A stretch of 64,000 nt of DNA from Candidatus Flexifilum breve (GTDB taxonomy: Bacteria > Chloroflexota > Anaerolineae > Aggregatilineales > Phototrophicaceae), in NCBI GenBank assembly GCA_016717205.1, contig JADKGC010000004.1:558001-622000 (forward strand), read 5' to 3'. Within the stretch, counting starts at the first letter, position 1. Every line of letters starts with the position of its first letter. Positions 34,547 to 43,651 of the stretch are shown in pieces. The translations under genes were made by a program, and so were the position numbers. The notes beneath the pieces were generated by a model, which was not told the DNA's origin, searched no databases, and worked only from the letters and a program-made list of their open reading frames with translations.

Positions 34547-36097
34547 ATGGATGCTACCGGATTTTCGCTGATAACTTTAGTGTTGTTCCTGCCGATGGTG
34601 GGTTTCACCATCCTCCTGTTCATGCGCGAAGAACAGGCCAGCCAAATTCGCTGGACGGCATTGGGCGTGAGCATCGTCACGTTTGTGGCGTCGCTCCTGT
34701 TGTGGGCGGGCTTTGACCCGAACAACCCGGGCTTGCAGATGGTGCAGCGGTGGGACTGGCTGCCCACCTATGGCATCAGTTACTACGTCGGCATTGACGG
34801 CCTGAGCCTGCTCCTCGTCATCCTGACGACTTTCATCATGCCGTTGGCAATCCTCTCGTCGTTCCGCGCGCACGTGCTGCACGAACGCGGTCGCGAGAAG
34901 CTCTACTACATGTTCATGATGCTGCTCGAATGGGCCATGATCGGCGTGTTCGTCGTGCAAGACCTGATGATTTTCTACATCTTCTGGGAAATCACGCTCG
35001 TGCCGATGTACTTCCTGATCGGCATTTGGGGTTCGGAAAAGCGCGTGTACGCGGCGGTCAAGTTCTTCCTGTACACGATGGCCGGTTCGATCCTCATGCT
35101 GCTGGCGATTCTGTACGTCGGTCTGCAAGCGAATACGTTTGCCCTGCCGGAAATCATCGCGAATGTGCAAAACGGAACGCTCAGCTTCCCCGGCGACGGT
35201 CTGTTCAGCACCCAGTCGTTCCTGTTCCTCGGCTTCCTGATCGCCTTCGCGATTAAGGTGCCGATCTGGCCGCTGCACTCGTGGCTACCGGATGCTCACG
35301 TGCAAGCCCCAACCGCTGGCTCGGTCATTCTGGCGGGCGTGCTGCTGAAGATGGGTACGTATGGCATCGTGCGCTTCTGCCTGCCGATGTTCCCGGATGC
35401 GAGCGTGCAGTGGGCGCCCATCATCGCGACGCTCGCGGTGATCGGCATCATCTACGGCGCGTGGGTCAGTTACGCGCAGCAGGACGTCAAGAAGCTCGTT
35501 GCGTATTCCTCGGTGAGCCACCTCGGTTTCGTCGTACTCGGCATCTTCGCGCTCAACGCGCAGGGTCTGAGCGGCGCGACGCTCCAGATGGTCAACCACG
35601 GTATGAGCACGGGCGGCTTGTTCTTGCTCGTCGGTATGCTCTATGAACGTCGTCACACCAAGGACATCAACGCCTACGGTGGCATCTGGAAAGTTATGCC
35701 CCTGCTCGGTGGGATCAGCCTGTTTGTCACGCTGTCGAGCATGGGCCTCCCCGGTCTGAACGGTTTCATCGGCGAATTCACCATTCTGATGGGGACGTTC
35801 GGCAGTGATGTGCTTGGCTTCTTCTTCGCCTTGTTCGCGACGCTCGGCGTCATTCTGGCCGCGGTCTACATGCTCTACATGTTCCAGAAGGTGTTCATGG
35901 GTGAAGTGACCAAGCCCGAAAACGAACATCTCGAACCGCTGCACTGGCAGGAAATCGCCGTGATGATCCCGTTGATCATCGCTATTCTGTGGATCGGCTT
36001 GCAGCCCGCGCCGTTCTTCCAGACGATGGATGCCAGCGTAAATGCGCTCGTCACACACGTGCGCGAACACTTCCCGACCGTTGCGCAGCTTCCTTAA
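34547..36097 (+). CDS. nuoM: NADH-quinone oxidoreductase subunit M
   Basis: Antiporter-like pump subunit of 516 residues: TM5 Glu in 'FYIFWEITLVPMYFLIGIWG', TM7 Lys in 'FAIKVPIWPLHSWLPDAHVQ', 'APTAGSVILAG', and 'AYSSVSHLGFVVLGIF'. No unusual insertion. ATG 34547 is used; a second ATG follows at 34551 out of frame. Confidence 0.96.
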   Translation: MDATGFSLITLVLFLPMVGFTILLFMREEQASQIRWTALGVSIVTFVASLLLWAGFDPNNPGLQMVQRWDWLPTYGISYYVGIDGLSLLLVILTTFIMPLAILSSFRAHVLHERGREKLYYMFMMLLEWAMIGVFVVQDLMIFYIFWEITLVPMYFLIGIWGSEKRVYAAVKFFLYTMAGSILMLLAILYVGLQANTFALPEIIANVQNGTLSFPGDGLFSTQSFLFLGFLIAFAIKVPIWPLHSWLPDAHVQAPTAGSVILAGVLLKMGTYGIVRFCLPMFPDASVQWAPIIATLAVIGIIYGAWVSYAQQDVKKLVAYSSVSHLGFVVLGIFALNAQGLSGATLQMVNHGMSTGGLFLLVGMLYERRHTKDINAYGGIWKVMPLLGGISLFVTLSSMGLPGLNGFIGEFTILMGTFGSDVLGFFFALFATLGVILAAVYMLYMFQKVFMGEVTKPENEHLEPLHWQEIAVMIPLIIAILWIGLQPAPFFQTMDASVNALVTHVREHFPTVAQLP

Positions 36098-36104
36098 GGG
36101 GTAA

Positions 36105-37616
36105 ATGATGTTTCACATTCCCTCCCTTGAGGAACTGAACCTGATCGGGGCGCTCCCGGCGATTGCGCTGGCGACATGGGCGGTCATTCTGCTCGTGGTC
36201 GATCTGTTCATTCCGAAGGATCGCAAACAGACTACCGCGTGGTTGGCGTTGGGCGGCATCCTGTTCGCCTTCGCCGCCAACCTGCTCGTCTTCAACAACA
36301 ATGGTGACGCCTTCAGCGGGTTGTACCGGGCGGATGCCTTTACCGGGATGCTGAACATCGTCATCCTTGGAGCGGCGGCGCTGGGTGTCCTGCTGAGCAT
36401 GGACTACCTCAAGCGCGCGGGCATTGAACGCGGCGAATACTACGCGTTGATGCTGCTCTCCGTCGTCGGCATGATGGTGATGGGTGCGGCTAACGACCTG
36501 ATCGTCGTGTTCGTCGCGCTCGAACTCCTGAGCATTCCGCTGTACGTACTCACGGCCTTCCGCGCTCCGGAACTCAAATCCGAAGAAGGCGGCATGAAGT
36601 ACTTCATCCTCGGCGCGTTTTCGAGCGCGTTCTTCGTCTACGGGGCGGCGCTGATCTACGGCGCGACCGGGACGACGCAGCTCGACGGTGTGTTCGCGTC
36701 GATCAGCGCGGCGTTGGCGGGCGAAGGGCAGGCGCTTGCGCTGCTGCTCCTCGGTTCCGGCCTGATCCTCGTCGGCCTCGGCTTCAAGGTGGCGGTCGTC
36801 CCGTTCCACCAGTGGACGCCCGATGTCTACGAAGGCGCGCCGACCCCGCTGACCGCGTTCATGAGCGTGGGGTCGAAGGTGGCCGGTTTCGCGGCGCTCC
36901 TGCGTATCATGGTCGTGGGTTTGCCCACGCTCGTGGTCAATGTGGGTGATGTAGCGGCGGCGTGGCAGACCACGGTGTGGCTGATCGCCGCGGCGACTCT
37001 CATCCTCGGCAACTTCGTCGCGCTCGCACAGACCAACATCAAGCGTATGCTCGCCTATTCGAGCATCGCGCACGCTGGTTACATTCTCATGGCGGTGGCG
37101 GCGGCGGGCACGCCCGAAGTCGCGAACATGGCCGTACAGTCGGCGCTGATTTACCTGCTGGCGTACATGTTCACCAACATCGGCGCGTTCGCGGTGGCGT
37201 TGGGCATTGAAAAAGATGACGGCACGGGCACCGACCTCAAGGACTTTGTCGGTCTGTCGCGCAGTCGTCCGCTGCTGGCGCTGATGATGGCAGTGTTCAT
37301 GCTTAGCCTGACGGGTATCCCGCTCACGGGTGGTTTCATCGGCAAGTTCTTCGTCTTCCGCGCGACGCTGGAAGCAGGGCTTGTGCCGCTGGCGATCATC
37401 GGTGTGCTGACCAGCGTGGTGAGCGCGTTCTACTACATCCGTATCGTGGTCAACATGTACCTGACCGATGGTTCGGGCGATCCGGCAGCGGGCGCGACAT
37501 CCCGCGTTAACTGGGCGACCTATATCGCCTTTGCGGGCACGCTGCTGATCGGCGTGCTGCCGGTCCTCGTGACGGCGCTCAGCGACCGCGTGGTGCTGTC
37601 GGCGCTCATTCCGTAA
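36105..37616 (+). CDS. nuoN: NADH-quinone oxidoreductase subunit N
   Basis: Third antiporter-like subunit (503 residues): 'VALELLSIPLYVLTAFR' (Glu), 'GFKVAVVPFHQWTPDVYEGA' (Lys), 'KRMLAYSSIAHAGYILMAVA'. Two adjacent ATG codons (36105, 36108) follow an AAGGGG ribosome site. Last gene of the nuo operon, closed by a strong terminator. Confidence 0.96.
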   Translation: MMFHIPSLEELNLIGALPAIALATWAVILLVVDLFIPKDRKQTTAWLALGGILFAFAANLLVFNNNGDAFSGLYRADAFTGMLNIVILGAAALGVLLSMDYLKRAGIERGEYYALMLLSVVGMMVMGAANDLIVVFVALELLSIPLYVLTAFRAPELKSEEGGMKYFILGAFSSAFFVYGAALIYGATGTTQLDGVFASISAALAGEGQALALLLLGSGLILVGLGFKVAVVPFHQWTPDVYEGAPTPLTAFMSVGSKVAGFAALLRIMVVGLPTLVVNVGDVAAAWQTTVWLIAAATLILGNFVALAQTNIKRMLAYSSIAHAGYILMAVAAAGTPEVANMAVQSALIYLLAYMFTNIGAFAVALGIEKDDGTGTDLKDFVGLSRSRPLLALMMAVFMLSLTGIPLTGGFIGKFFVFRATLEAGLVPLAIIGVLTSVVSAFYYIRIVVNMYLTDGSGDPAAGATSRVNWATYIAFAGTLLIGVLPVLVTALSDRVVLSALIP

Positions 37617-37638
37617 ACCTGTTTTCTCTGTAAGTACG

Positions 37639-37675
37639 AATCCCTTGTCCGAGCTGATTGGACAGGGGATTTTTG
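37639..37675 (+). terminator. Rho-independent terminator of the nuo operon
   Basis: AATCCCTTGTCC (37639-37650) pairs with GGACAGGGGATT (37660-37671) around a 9-base loop, followed by TTTGTTTT. Confidence 0.85.
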
Positions 37676-37732
37676 TTTTCTATGTACTTAGCAACACTTT
37701 TGCGGAATTCGAATAATAAATATTGAAATGTG

Positions 37733-37741
37733 TGCTATAAT
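37733..37741 (+). promoter_or_regulatory. Extended -10 promoter for the receptor kinase genes
   Basis: TGCTATAAT (TGn plus perfect TATAAT) in an AT-rich stretch 61 bases before the first kinase ATG; a -35 is not clear, as usual for extended -10 promoters. Confidence 0.5.
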
Positions 37742-37802
37742 ACCGCTACAGCAATCCTACCACCAGCCCATCGCACACTACCCAGCTCGGAAAGCCATAT
37801 AG

Positions 37803-39770
37803 ATGCTCGAACGTGGTCGCCAAATTGGGAGCTTTACGATCGATCAACGGATTGCGCGTGGCAGCACAGGCGAGATCTACCGCGCGTTTCAGGGATCGAT
37901 GAAGCGTGAGGTAGCGCTCAAGATTGTGCCCGTCGATGAGCGCATGCCCGACCGTAAAGACGCCTATTATCGCTTTGAGCGCGAAGCTGAGGTGATCGCC
38001 CGGTTGGAGCACCCGCACATCGTCCCGCTGCACGCGTACGGCGTCTGGCAGGATGATTTTGCCTATCTTGCGCTCCGCTATATGCGCGGCGGCCCCTTAG
38101 GGGAGTACCTCAAACGGAATGGCGCGCTCCCGCCAGATGTCGCGATCAAGATGTTCGGGCAGATCGCGCTGGCGCTGGATTACGCTCATCGGCGCGGCGT
38201 CGTGCACCGTGACATCAAACCGGGCAACATTCTGCTCGATGAACTGGGCAACGCTTACCTGACCGATTTTGGGTTGGCGAAGCTGATGGAAATGTCCCTC
38301 GGTTGGACGGAGTCGGGGACGCTCGTGGGCACGCCGCTCTACGCATCTCCGGAGCAAATCCGCGATAGTGATGCGCTCAACTATCGTTCCGACCTGTATT
38401 CGTTCGGCGTGGTTGTGTACCACGGTTTGGTCGGGCGACCCCCGTTTCAGGTAGACGCAGACGGCGTCATGACCCTGATTCGGCGGCAGGTGAGCGAAGC
38501 GCCGCCGCGCCCGAGCAGCATCAACCCGGCTCTGAATCGGGAAGTCGATCTCATTCTCATGAAGGCGCTGGAGAAAGCGCCCGAGGATCGTTACAGCAGC
38601 GCCGTCGCTCTTATTCAGGATCTGGCAGAAGCGCTCAACGTCCCGGTGCCGAACACGTTTCTGACGCCGGTACTGGCGCCCGTGGAGCTCGACCCGCCGC
38701 TGGCATCCACGCCGCGACTGCGCCTCTCCCGTCGATCCAGCATCGTGTTCACCTGCCTACTGCTCATCGTCGTGGTCGCGGGGGTGCTGGTCATGCAGTC
38801 GCGGGCGGCTGAGACAACCGACGCCCAGTACGCGCTGTTGTCCGGGGTCGTGGGAACGGTCGAGGACAGCATGCCGAGCAATTCGGAAGCTGCCTTAGCC
38901 CGCCAACGCTTGGGCGACCACGGGTTCATCGGCTATATCCCGTGCACACTGGAAACCGAATTGACCACCTTTCTGGCCCGGGCGATGGGGGATGTCGCCC
39001 GCGCGTACGGGATAGAGTATCAGGTTTTCGACGCCCACATGGACAGCTATTTGCAGTCCACGCTGATCGAAGATGCGCGGCGGCAGGGGGCATTGGCGCT
39101 CATCGTATGCCAGATCGACGCCCGGGCGCTGGCCCCGACGCTGCAATCGGCGGCGGCGGGCGGGGTCATTCTGGCGTTTAATGCGCCGCCCCAAGTTGAC
39201 GAGGGCGCGGTGATCGCCGTGGATAGTTCAGAGATGGGGCGTAAGTTAGGCCTCGAAGCCGGAGAATACATCCACGATATGATGGGCGGGCGGGCGCGCG
39301 TGCTCGTGATCAACCTGCCTAGTTCACCATCCTCCTCCATGATGGCCGCAGCGATGGAAGCGGCGCTCCAGCAAGTCGCGCCGGAAGCCGAGATCATCGC
39401 TCGGCATGCTGGCATCACCCGGGAAGATGGGCGCGCGATCGCGCTGCACATGCATGAAAATGACATCGCCTATGATGTCGTGCTGGCCGTGACGGATGCT
39501 GCCGCATTCGGCGTGATTTCGCTGTTGGAGGAGCAAGGTGTTGCCGAAGAGGCGGTTGCGATCTTCAGCGTGAACGGCGAATCGCTGGCGCGGCAGTATG
39601 TGCGACAAGGACACTATTTACGAGCGACCATTGTCTTTGACCGGGAAACCTTAGCCCGCGCGACGATGGAAGCCGTCATCAAAATGCTCGGCGGCGGGAC
39701 GCTGCCACGAACGATTCTGGTTACTGAGAGCGAAGTTATCACTGCCGACAGCCAGTCGACTATGCCGTGA
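37803..39770 (+). CDS. Transmembrane Ser/Thr protein kinase with periplasmic sugar-binding sensor domain (1)
   Basis: 655 residues. Residues about 8-275 are a Hanks-type kinase: Gly loop 'RGSTGEIYRA', Lys in 'EVALKIV', 'HRDIKPGNILLDE' (about 134), 'DFGLAKL' and 'GTPLYASPEQ'. It is an RD kinase, so activation-loop phosphorylation is expected. One membrane helix (about 313-334, 'IVFTCLLLIVVVAGVLVM') leads to an outer domain (about 375-640) with the RbsB/LacI-type periplasmic binding fold ('GDHGFIGYIPC', 'GALALIVCQIDARAL', 'GGRARVLVINLP', 'GVISLLEEQGV'). Such outer domains normally bind sugars; most bacterial kinases of this class carry PASTA or other repeats instead. Followed by a paralogue 82 bases downstream. 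Confidence 0.88.
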   Translation: MLERGRQIGSFTIDQRIARGSTGEIYRAFQGSMKREVALKIVPVDERMPDRKDAYYRFEREAEVIARLEHPHIVPLHAYGVWQDDFAYLALRYMRGGPLGEYLKRNGALPPDVAIKMFGQIALALDYAHRRGVVHRDIKPGNILLDELGNAYLTDFGLAKLMEMSLGWTESGTLVGTPLYASPEQIRDSDALNYRSDLYSFGVVVYHGLVGRPPFQVDADGVMTLIRRQVSEAPPRPSSINPALNREVDLILMKALEKAPEDRYSSAVALIQDLAEALNVPVPNTFLTPVLAPVELDPPLASTPRLRLSRRSSIVFTCLLLIVVVAGVLVMQSRAAETTDAQYALLSGVVGTVEDSMPSNSEAALARQRLGDHGFIGYIPCTLETELTTFLARAMGDVARAYGIEYQVFDAHMDSYLQSTLIEDARRQGALALIVCQIDARALAPTLQSAAAGGVILAFNAPPQVDEGAVIAVDSSEMGRKLGLEAGEYIHDMMGGRARVLVINLPSSPSSSMMAAAMEAALQQVAPEAEIIARHAGITREDGRAIALHMHENDIAYDVVLAVTDAAAFGVISLLEEQGVAEEAVAIFSVNGESLARQYVRQGHYLRATIVFDRETLARATMEAVIKMLGGGTLPRTILVTESEVITADSQSTMP

Positions 39771-39852
39771 AACGCGGCAACGAGGATCGGATCAGTTTCG
39801 ACGAAGGGTGATCCGACCAATAACGCCAAACCAGAAGCGCAAAGGGGCAGTG

Positions 39853-41754
39853 ATGGACGGTATTCGCTTTGCCGATTTTGAGATCGGGGAAAAAATCGGT
39901 CAGGGGGGCTTTGCCGAGGTCTACCGCGCCTGTCAGCACCCCTATATGCGCGATGTGGTGCTCAAGGTGCTCCGTCTGGATCTAGATCGCGATGACCGGG
40001 CGATTGCGCGCTTTGAGCGGGAAGCCAAAGTGATCGCGCGGCTGGAACACCCGCACATCGTTCCGCTTTACCATTATGATGTGACCGATGACGGGCGCGC
40101 CTATCTGGTACTGCGTTATATGCGCGGCGGCACCCTCGGCGATTTGCTCAAGAGCGGCCCGCTGACGAATCTCCAGTTTGAACGCATCTTCAAGCAAGTG
40201 GCCTCTGCGCTCGATTACGCGCATAGTCAGGGTGTTATTCACCGGGACATCAAGCCGAGCAATATCCTGCTGGACGAAGACGGCAACGCTTACCTCGCGG
40301 ACTTCGGTTTAGCCCGCCTGATAGAAGTGTCGATCGATCATTCGCTGCAAGCGCCGATCATCGGCACGCCGCTCTATGCGTCCCCGGAACAGCTCCAAGA
40401 TTTCAAGCTGGATCACCGCACGGATTTGTATTCGCTCGGCGTGGTGCTCTACCACGCGCTGACTGGTCGACCGCCGTTCTTGCCGAGCGAAAATGGCATG
40501 CTCGCGCTCATCTACCATCACCTGCATGACCTGCCGCCGCCGCCGTGCAGTATCAATCCGCATCTGCCAGAATCGATGAACCCGGTGTTTGGGCAGGCAC
40601 TCGCCAAGTCGCCCGATGACCGGCAGGCTAACGCGCGCCAACTGGTCAGCGATGTGCTGGGCGCGCTCGGTTTGCAGCGGCTGACCCAGGAGCTGCACCG
40701 CGCGCGCCAGCGCCGCCGCCGTCCGGTAGCGCTGCTGCTGGCGGTTGTGACGGGCATTGTGGGCGCGCTGCTGGCCTTTATGCTCGTGGCCAACCAACCG
40801 GTGCAGCCCGCCGTCGCCGCCATGCGTGCAACGCCCGGCCTGCTCATGGGAGAGGTCGGCGACAGCCGCGCCGCGCAGCCGACCAGCGGTGAGATCGCGC
40901 AGGCGCAGGCGCGCTCCGGTTTCATCGCTTATCTGGCGTGTGCGAGTGACAGCGGTGGCTACCTTGAAGTGATCAATACCGAAATGCTCGCGCGCGCTCG
41001 TGAGTATGGACTGCCGATCCGCCTCTACAACAGCGACCGTGACCCGATTCTCTATAACGCGCAGGTCGAAGCAGCGTGGAGTGAAGGCGCGCAGGCGTTC
41101 ATCGTGTGCCATTTGAGCAGCGCGACCCAAGCGCAAGCGACTTTGGAAGAAGCGTTTCAAGCGGGCATCCCCGTTGTTTACCTGAGTTCGTCCACCTTCG
41201 AACACAGCGTGCAGATCGAGCCGGTCTCCGTCGACACGGGGCAGGCTCTCGGCGAAATTGGCGCGGAGATTGCCAACCGGGAATTTGCCGGACGGGCGCG
41301 CGTCGCGCTGCTGTACTATGGTTCGACGCCGACCGCACTCGCGATTCGTGCGGCGATGCAAGCGGCACTACTCGAGGCTGCGCCGAATGTGGAAATCGTG
41401 GCAGATTATTCGATAGTATGGGAAAATGAGCTTCCCGCCATTGTCGAAGCCCTCCAGACGGTCGAGTTTGATCTCGTGCTGGTGCTCAATCAACGGCTCG
41501 CCGCGCCGCTTGCGGATCAGTTAGCTGCCGCTGGTTATGCCCCCGACGAGACAGCGATTGTCGGTTTGATCGCGGATGAGCGCACTCGCGGCTATCTCGA
41601 CGATGACTTCTTCGTGCATGGCGGCACGCAGATTGATATCCCGATGATCGGTCAGGCCGCCGTCGATGCGGTCGTCAAGCTGATGGGTGGCGGCGTCGTT
41701 CCGCAAACGATTCGCCTGCCCGCGCTGCGACTGCCGGAAAGCGACCTCGACTGA
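39853..41754 (+). CDS. Transmembrane Ser/Thr protein kinase with periplasmic sugar-binding sensor domain (2)
   Basis: 633 residues, paralogue of the preceding gene. Kinase domain about 5-265: 'IGQGGFAEVYRAC', Lys in 'VVLKVLRL', 'HRDIKPSNILLDEDGNAYLA', 'DFGLARL', 'GTPLYASPEQ'. Membrane helix about 290-312 ('VALLLAVVTGIVGALLAFML'). Outer domain about 355-620 of the type 1 periplasmic sugar-binding fold ('GFIAYLACASD', 'GAQAFIVCHLSSATQ', 'ARVALLYYGSTPTALAI', 'VDAVVKLMGGG'). The outer domains of the two kinases have diverged much more than the kinase parts, suggesting different ligands. ATG 39853 follows AAAGGGG; an in-frame start at 39808 lacks a ribosome site. Confidence 0.88.
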   Translation: MDGIRFADFEIGEKIGQGGFAEVYRACQHPYMRDVVLKVLRLDLDRDDRAIARFEREAKVIARLEHPHIVPLYHYDVTDDGRAYLVLRYMRGGTLGDLLKSGPLTNLQFERIFKQVASALDYAHSQGVIHRDIKPSNILLDEDGNAYLADFGLARLIEVSIDHSLQAPIIGTPLYASPEQLQDFKLDHRTDLYSLGVVLYHALTGRPPFLPSENGMLALIYHHLHDLPPPPCSINPHLPESMNPVFGQALAKSPDDRQANARQLVSDVLGALGLQRLTQELHRARQRRRRPVALLLAVVTGIVGALLAFMLVANQPVQPAVAAMRATPGLLMGEVGDSRAAQPTSGEIAQAQARSGFIAYLACASDSGGYLEVINTEMLARAREYGLPIRLYNSDRDPILYNAQVEAAWSEGAQAFIVCHLSSATQAQATLEEAFQAGIPVVYLSSSTFEHSVQIEPVSVDTGQALGEIGAEIANREFAGRARVALLYYGSTPTALAIRAAMQAALLEAAPNVEIVADYSIVWENELPAIVEALQTVEFDLVLVLNQRLAAPLADQLAAAGYAPDETAIVGLIADERTRGYLDDDFFVHGGTQIDIPMIGQAAVDAVVKLMGGGVVPQTIRLPALRLPESDLD

Positions 41755-41781
41755 GCATCGGTCACCTTCTCAGGACAACCG

Positions 41782-42657
41782 ATGATCTACATCCTCCTTG
41801 CGGCGACCGGATACTCGTGCTTGCCGATCTTCACGAAGACGCTGCTCGCCAGTGGTCTTGACCCGATTGATCTCGCGGAGTGGCGCTATGTGGTCGCCGT
41901 GCCGCTGTTCTGGCTGATTGCCCTTCGCCGTCCGGTCGCGCCGCTGGAAGGGCGTGTGCCGCGCCTCCCGGTGATGGTGCTGGGCAGCCTGCTCGCACTG
42001 GCCGCGATTGCCGCTTTCTTCGGTTTGCAGCGCACCCCCGCCGGGACGTACGTCGTGATTTTCTATACGTACCCGACGATGGTCGCGCTCATTTCGTTGT
42101 TTCGCGGAGAGCGGCTGTCGAGTACGGGGTACGTCGCGCTGGCGCTCACGGTCCTCGGCATTGTGCTCAGCACGCCGGGCTTCGAGACCGGATTCACGGC
42201 AGATGCGCTGCCGGGGCTGATCACGGCGCTCATCAACGCGCTGATCGTCGCCGTGTATTTCCTGTGGAGTAATCGCTTGCTGCGCGGCCTGCCCCCGCTG
42301 CGCGCGGGCGCGTGGACGGTGACGGGTACGCTCGTCACCCTGCTGATCCTCGCGCCGCTCGGCGGAATCACCGTGCCATCGTCGGTCGATGCGTGGGTCA
42401 ACCTCGTGCTGCTGGCGGTGATCAGCACGGTGCTGCCCGTGTTCTCGCTCAACATCGGCATCCAAAAGCTCGGCGCGACCAAAGCGTCGATTGTCAGCTC
42501 GTTTGAGCCGATTCTGACCAGCGTGCTCGCGCTCATTTTCCTGAACGAGAGCATGCAGCCGATCCAGTGGCTGGGCGCGGTGTCGATTGTGGCCAGCGTG
42601 GTCATTTTGCAGCTCCGTCCGCAGCCCGCGACCAAGGCCGTCCCCGAACCGCTGTAG
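41782..42657 (+). CDS. EamA/DMT-family transporter
   Basis: A 291-residue membrane protein with ten helices in two EamA repeats. Typical sequences are 'YSCLPIFTKTLLASGLDPID', 'GLQRTPAGTYVVIFYTYPTM' and, in the second half, 'NIGIQKLGATKASIVSSFEP' followed by 'IFLNESMQPIQWLGAVSIV'. The family exports metabolites or amino acids; the substrate cannot be told. It starts 27 bases after the kinase gene and may be co-transcribed. Confidence 0.9.
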   Translation: MIYILLAATGYSCLPIFTKTLLASGLDPIDLAEWRYVVAVPLFWLIALRRPVAPLEGRVPRLPVMVLGSLLALAAIAAFFGLQRTPAGTYVVIFYTYPTMVALISLFRGERLSSTGYVALALTVLGIVLSTPGFETGFTADALPGLITALINALIVAVYFLWSNRLLRGLPPLRAGAWTVTGTLVTLLILAPLGGITVPSSVDAWVNLVLLAVISTVLPVFSLNIGIQKLGATKASIVSSFEPILTSVLALIFLNESMQPIQWLGAVSIVASVVILQLRPQPATKAVPEPL

Positions 42658-42721
42658 AGATTATTTCGGAATCGGCCTTGCCTCACCCCTGAATCTAATG
42701 CTCTATCCGGAAAGCTTATTC

Positions 42722-42749
42722 GTAGGGGCGCACGGCCGTGCGCCCCTAC
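42722..42749. repeat. 28-bp perfect palindrome, family C, copy 2
   Basis: Identical to the copy at 25444-25471. It lies after the DMT transporter gene. The gap 42658-42933 holds this, a partial family A end (CCTCACCCCTGAA, about 42680) and the hsp20 upstream region with a small palindrome AGTTT-ATAC-AAACT (42843-42856). Confidence 0.8.
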
Positions 42750-42933
42750 AACTCCATATTCGACTGTTTATCGCATGCGCCCTAAACGTCGAGAGGGGAC
42801 TTGAGCACCGTGCCTGCCTTCCCTCACTTCGCTCTCTTACGAAGTTTATACAAACTGTTTACGCCATTCCGATCCAGCTCATTTATCTTGGAAGCATGAT
42901 GAAATTGCAGGTTCGAGTTGGAGGGAATCTAAA

Positions 42934-43378
42934 ATGGCAAACACAATGACTCGTTGGAACCCGTTCCGTGAACTGGCGGCGATGCAGAGCGCGATGGATC
43001 GCCTGTTTGACGACTGGCGTCCGTATGCTGAAGAAGGCCGTGTCGTCGGCAACCTGCTGGCGATTGACGCGCACGAAGACCGAAAAGAGCTACATCATCA
43101 CCACGGAACTCCCCGGCGTGAAGTCGGAGAACATCAACATTCGGCAGGAAGGTGACTATCTGCTGATCGATGCGGAAATTCCGGAAACCACGACTGAACG
43201 CGAAGGCCAGCGCGCGCTGATCAAGGAACGCCGCTACGGGCGCTTCACGCGCCGCCTGCGTCTGCCGCAGAACATCGACTTCAGCAAGGCGGAGGCCAAC
43301 TATGAAGACGGCGTGCTGACGCTGACGCTGCCGAAGGCCGAACAGGCGCAGCCGAAGGTCATTCAAGAAGGTGTTTAA
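42934..43378 (+). CDS. Hsp20/alpha-crystallin small heat shock protein (frameshifted)
   Basis: The ATG-proximal frame reads 'MANTMTRWNPFRELAAMQSA' and 'MDRLFDDW', the usual N-terminus, to 'LLAIDAHED'. One extra C around 43079-43082 then breaks the frame; the alpha-crystallin domain continues 'EKSYIITTELPGVKSENINI', 'LIDAEIPETT', 'RRYGRFTRRLRLPQNID' and 'ANYEDGVLTLTLPKAE'. Corrected length is about 147 residues, normal for the family. It is an ATP-independent holdase chaperone. The strong GGAGGG ribosome site precedes ATG 42934. The C-terminus runs into a poly-G tract; a sequence beyond it (43507-43551, 'VKTRVPNGNLN' then stop) may be its true tail. No CIRCE element was seen upstream. Confidence 0.8.
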
Positions 43379-43398
43379 AAGCCCTAAAGCCTTCCCAC

Positions 43399-43495
43399 GG
43401 GGGGGGGGGGGGGGGGGGGGGAGGGGGGGGAGAGGGGGGGGGGGGGGGGGGGGGCGGGTGGGCCCCCGGGGGGGGGGGGGGGGGGGGGGGGGGGG
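43399..43495. other. 97-base nearly pure G tract
   Basis: Almost all G, with isolated A (43422, 43431, 43433), C (43455 and 43463-43467) and T (43459). It is flanked by GGTGTTTAAAAGC on the left and the near-complement GCTTTTTAAACACC on the right. It looks like a sequencing or assembly artefact rather than genomic sequence. Confidence 0.7.
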
Positions 43496-43558
43496 TGCTT
43501 TTTAAACACCCTCAAGTCAAGACCCGCGTGCCGAACGGCAACCTCAACTAAGCTGCAT

Positions 43559-43596
43559 CAGAGCGGCGATCCCCACGGGGATCGCCGCTCTTTTAT
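43559..43596 (+). terminator. Strong terminator downstream of hsp20
   Basis: GAGCGGCGATCCCC (43561-43574) pairs perfectly with GGGGATCGCCGCTC (43577-43590) over a 2-base centre, followed by TTTTATTT. Confidence 0.88.
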
Positions 43597-43611
43597 TTCC
43601 AGCACACCTCT

Positions 43612-43639
43612 GTAGGGGCGCACGGCGGTGCGCCTCTGC
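43612..43639. repeat. Imperfect family C palindrome, copy 3
   Basis: Matches the 28-bp palindrome at 25444 and 42722 with changes in the centre and right arm (GCGGTGCGCCTCTGC). It lies just beyond the xylB stop. Confidence 0.6.
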
Positions 43640-43651
43640 CTTTGCTCAAAT

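Noticed and set aside
42830..42933. CIRCE (HrcA) element upstream of hsp20
   Set aside because: No 9-bp inverted repeat of the CIRCE type was found; only a weak AGTTT-ATAC-AAACT palindrome is present.
43399..43495. Real G-quadruplex regulatory element
   Set aside because: The near-uniform G tract beside an already frameshifted gene and inverted flanks is more simply a sequencing or assembly artefact; kept only as a finding to check.
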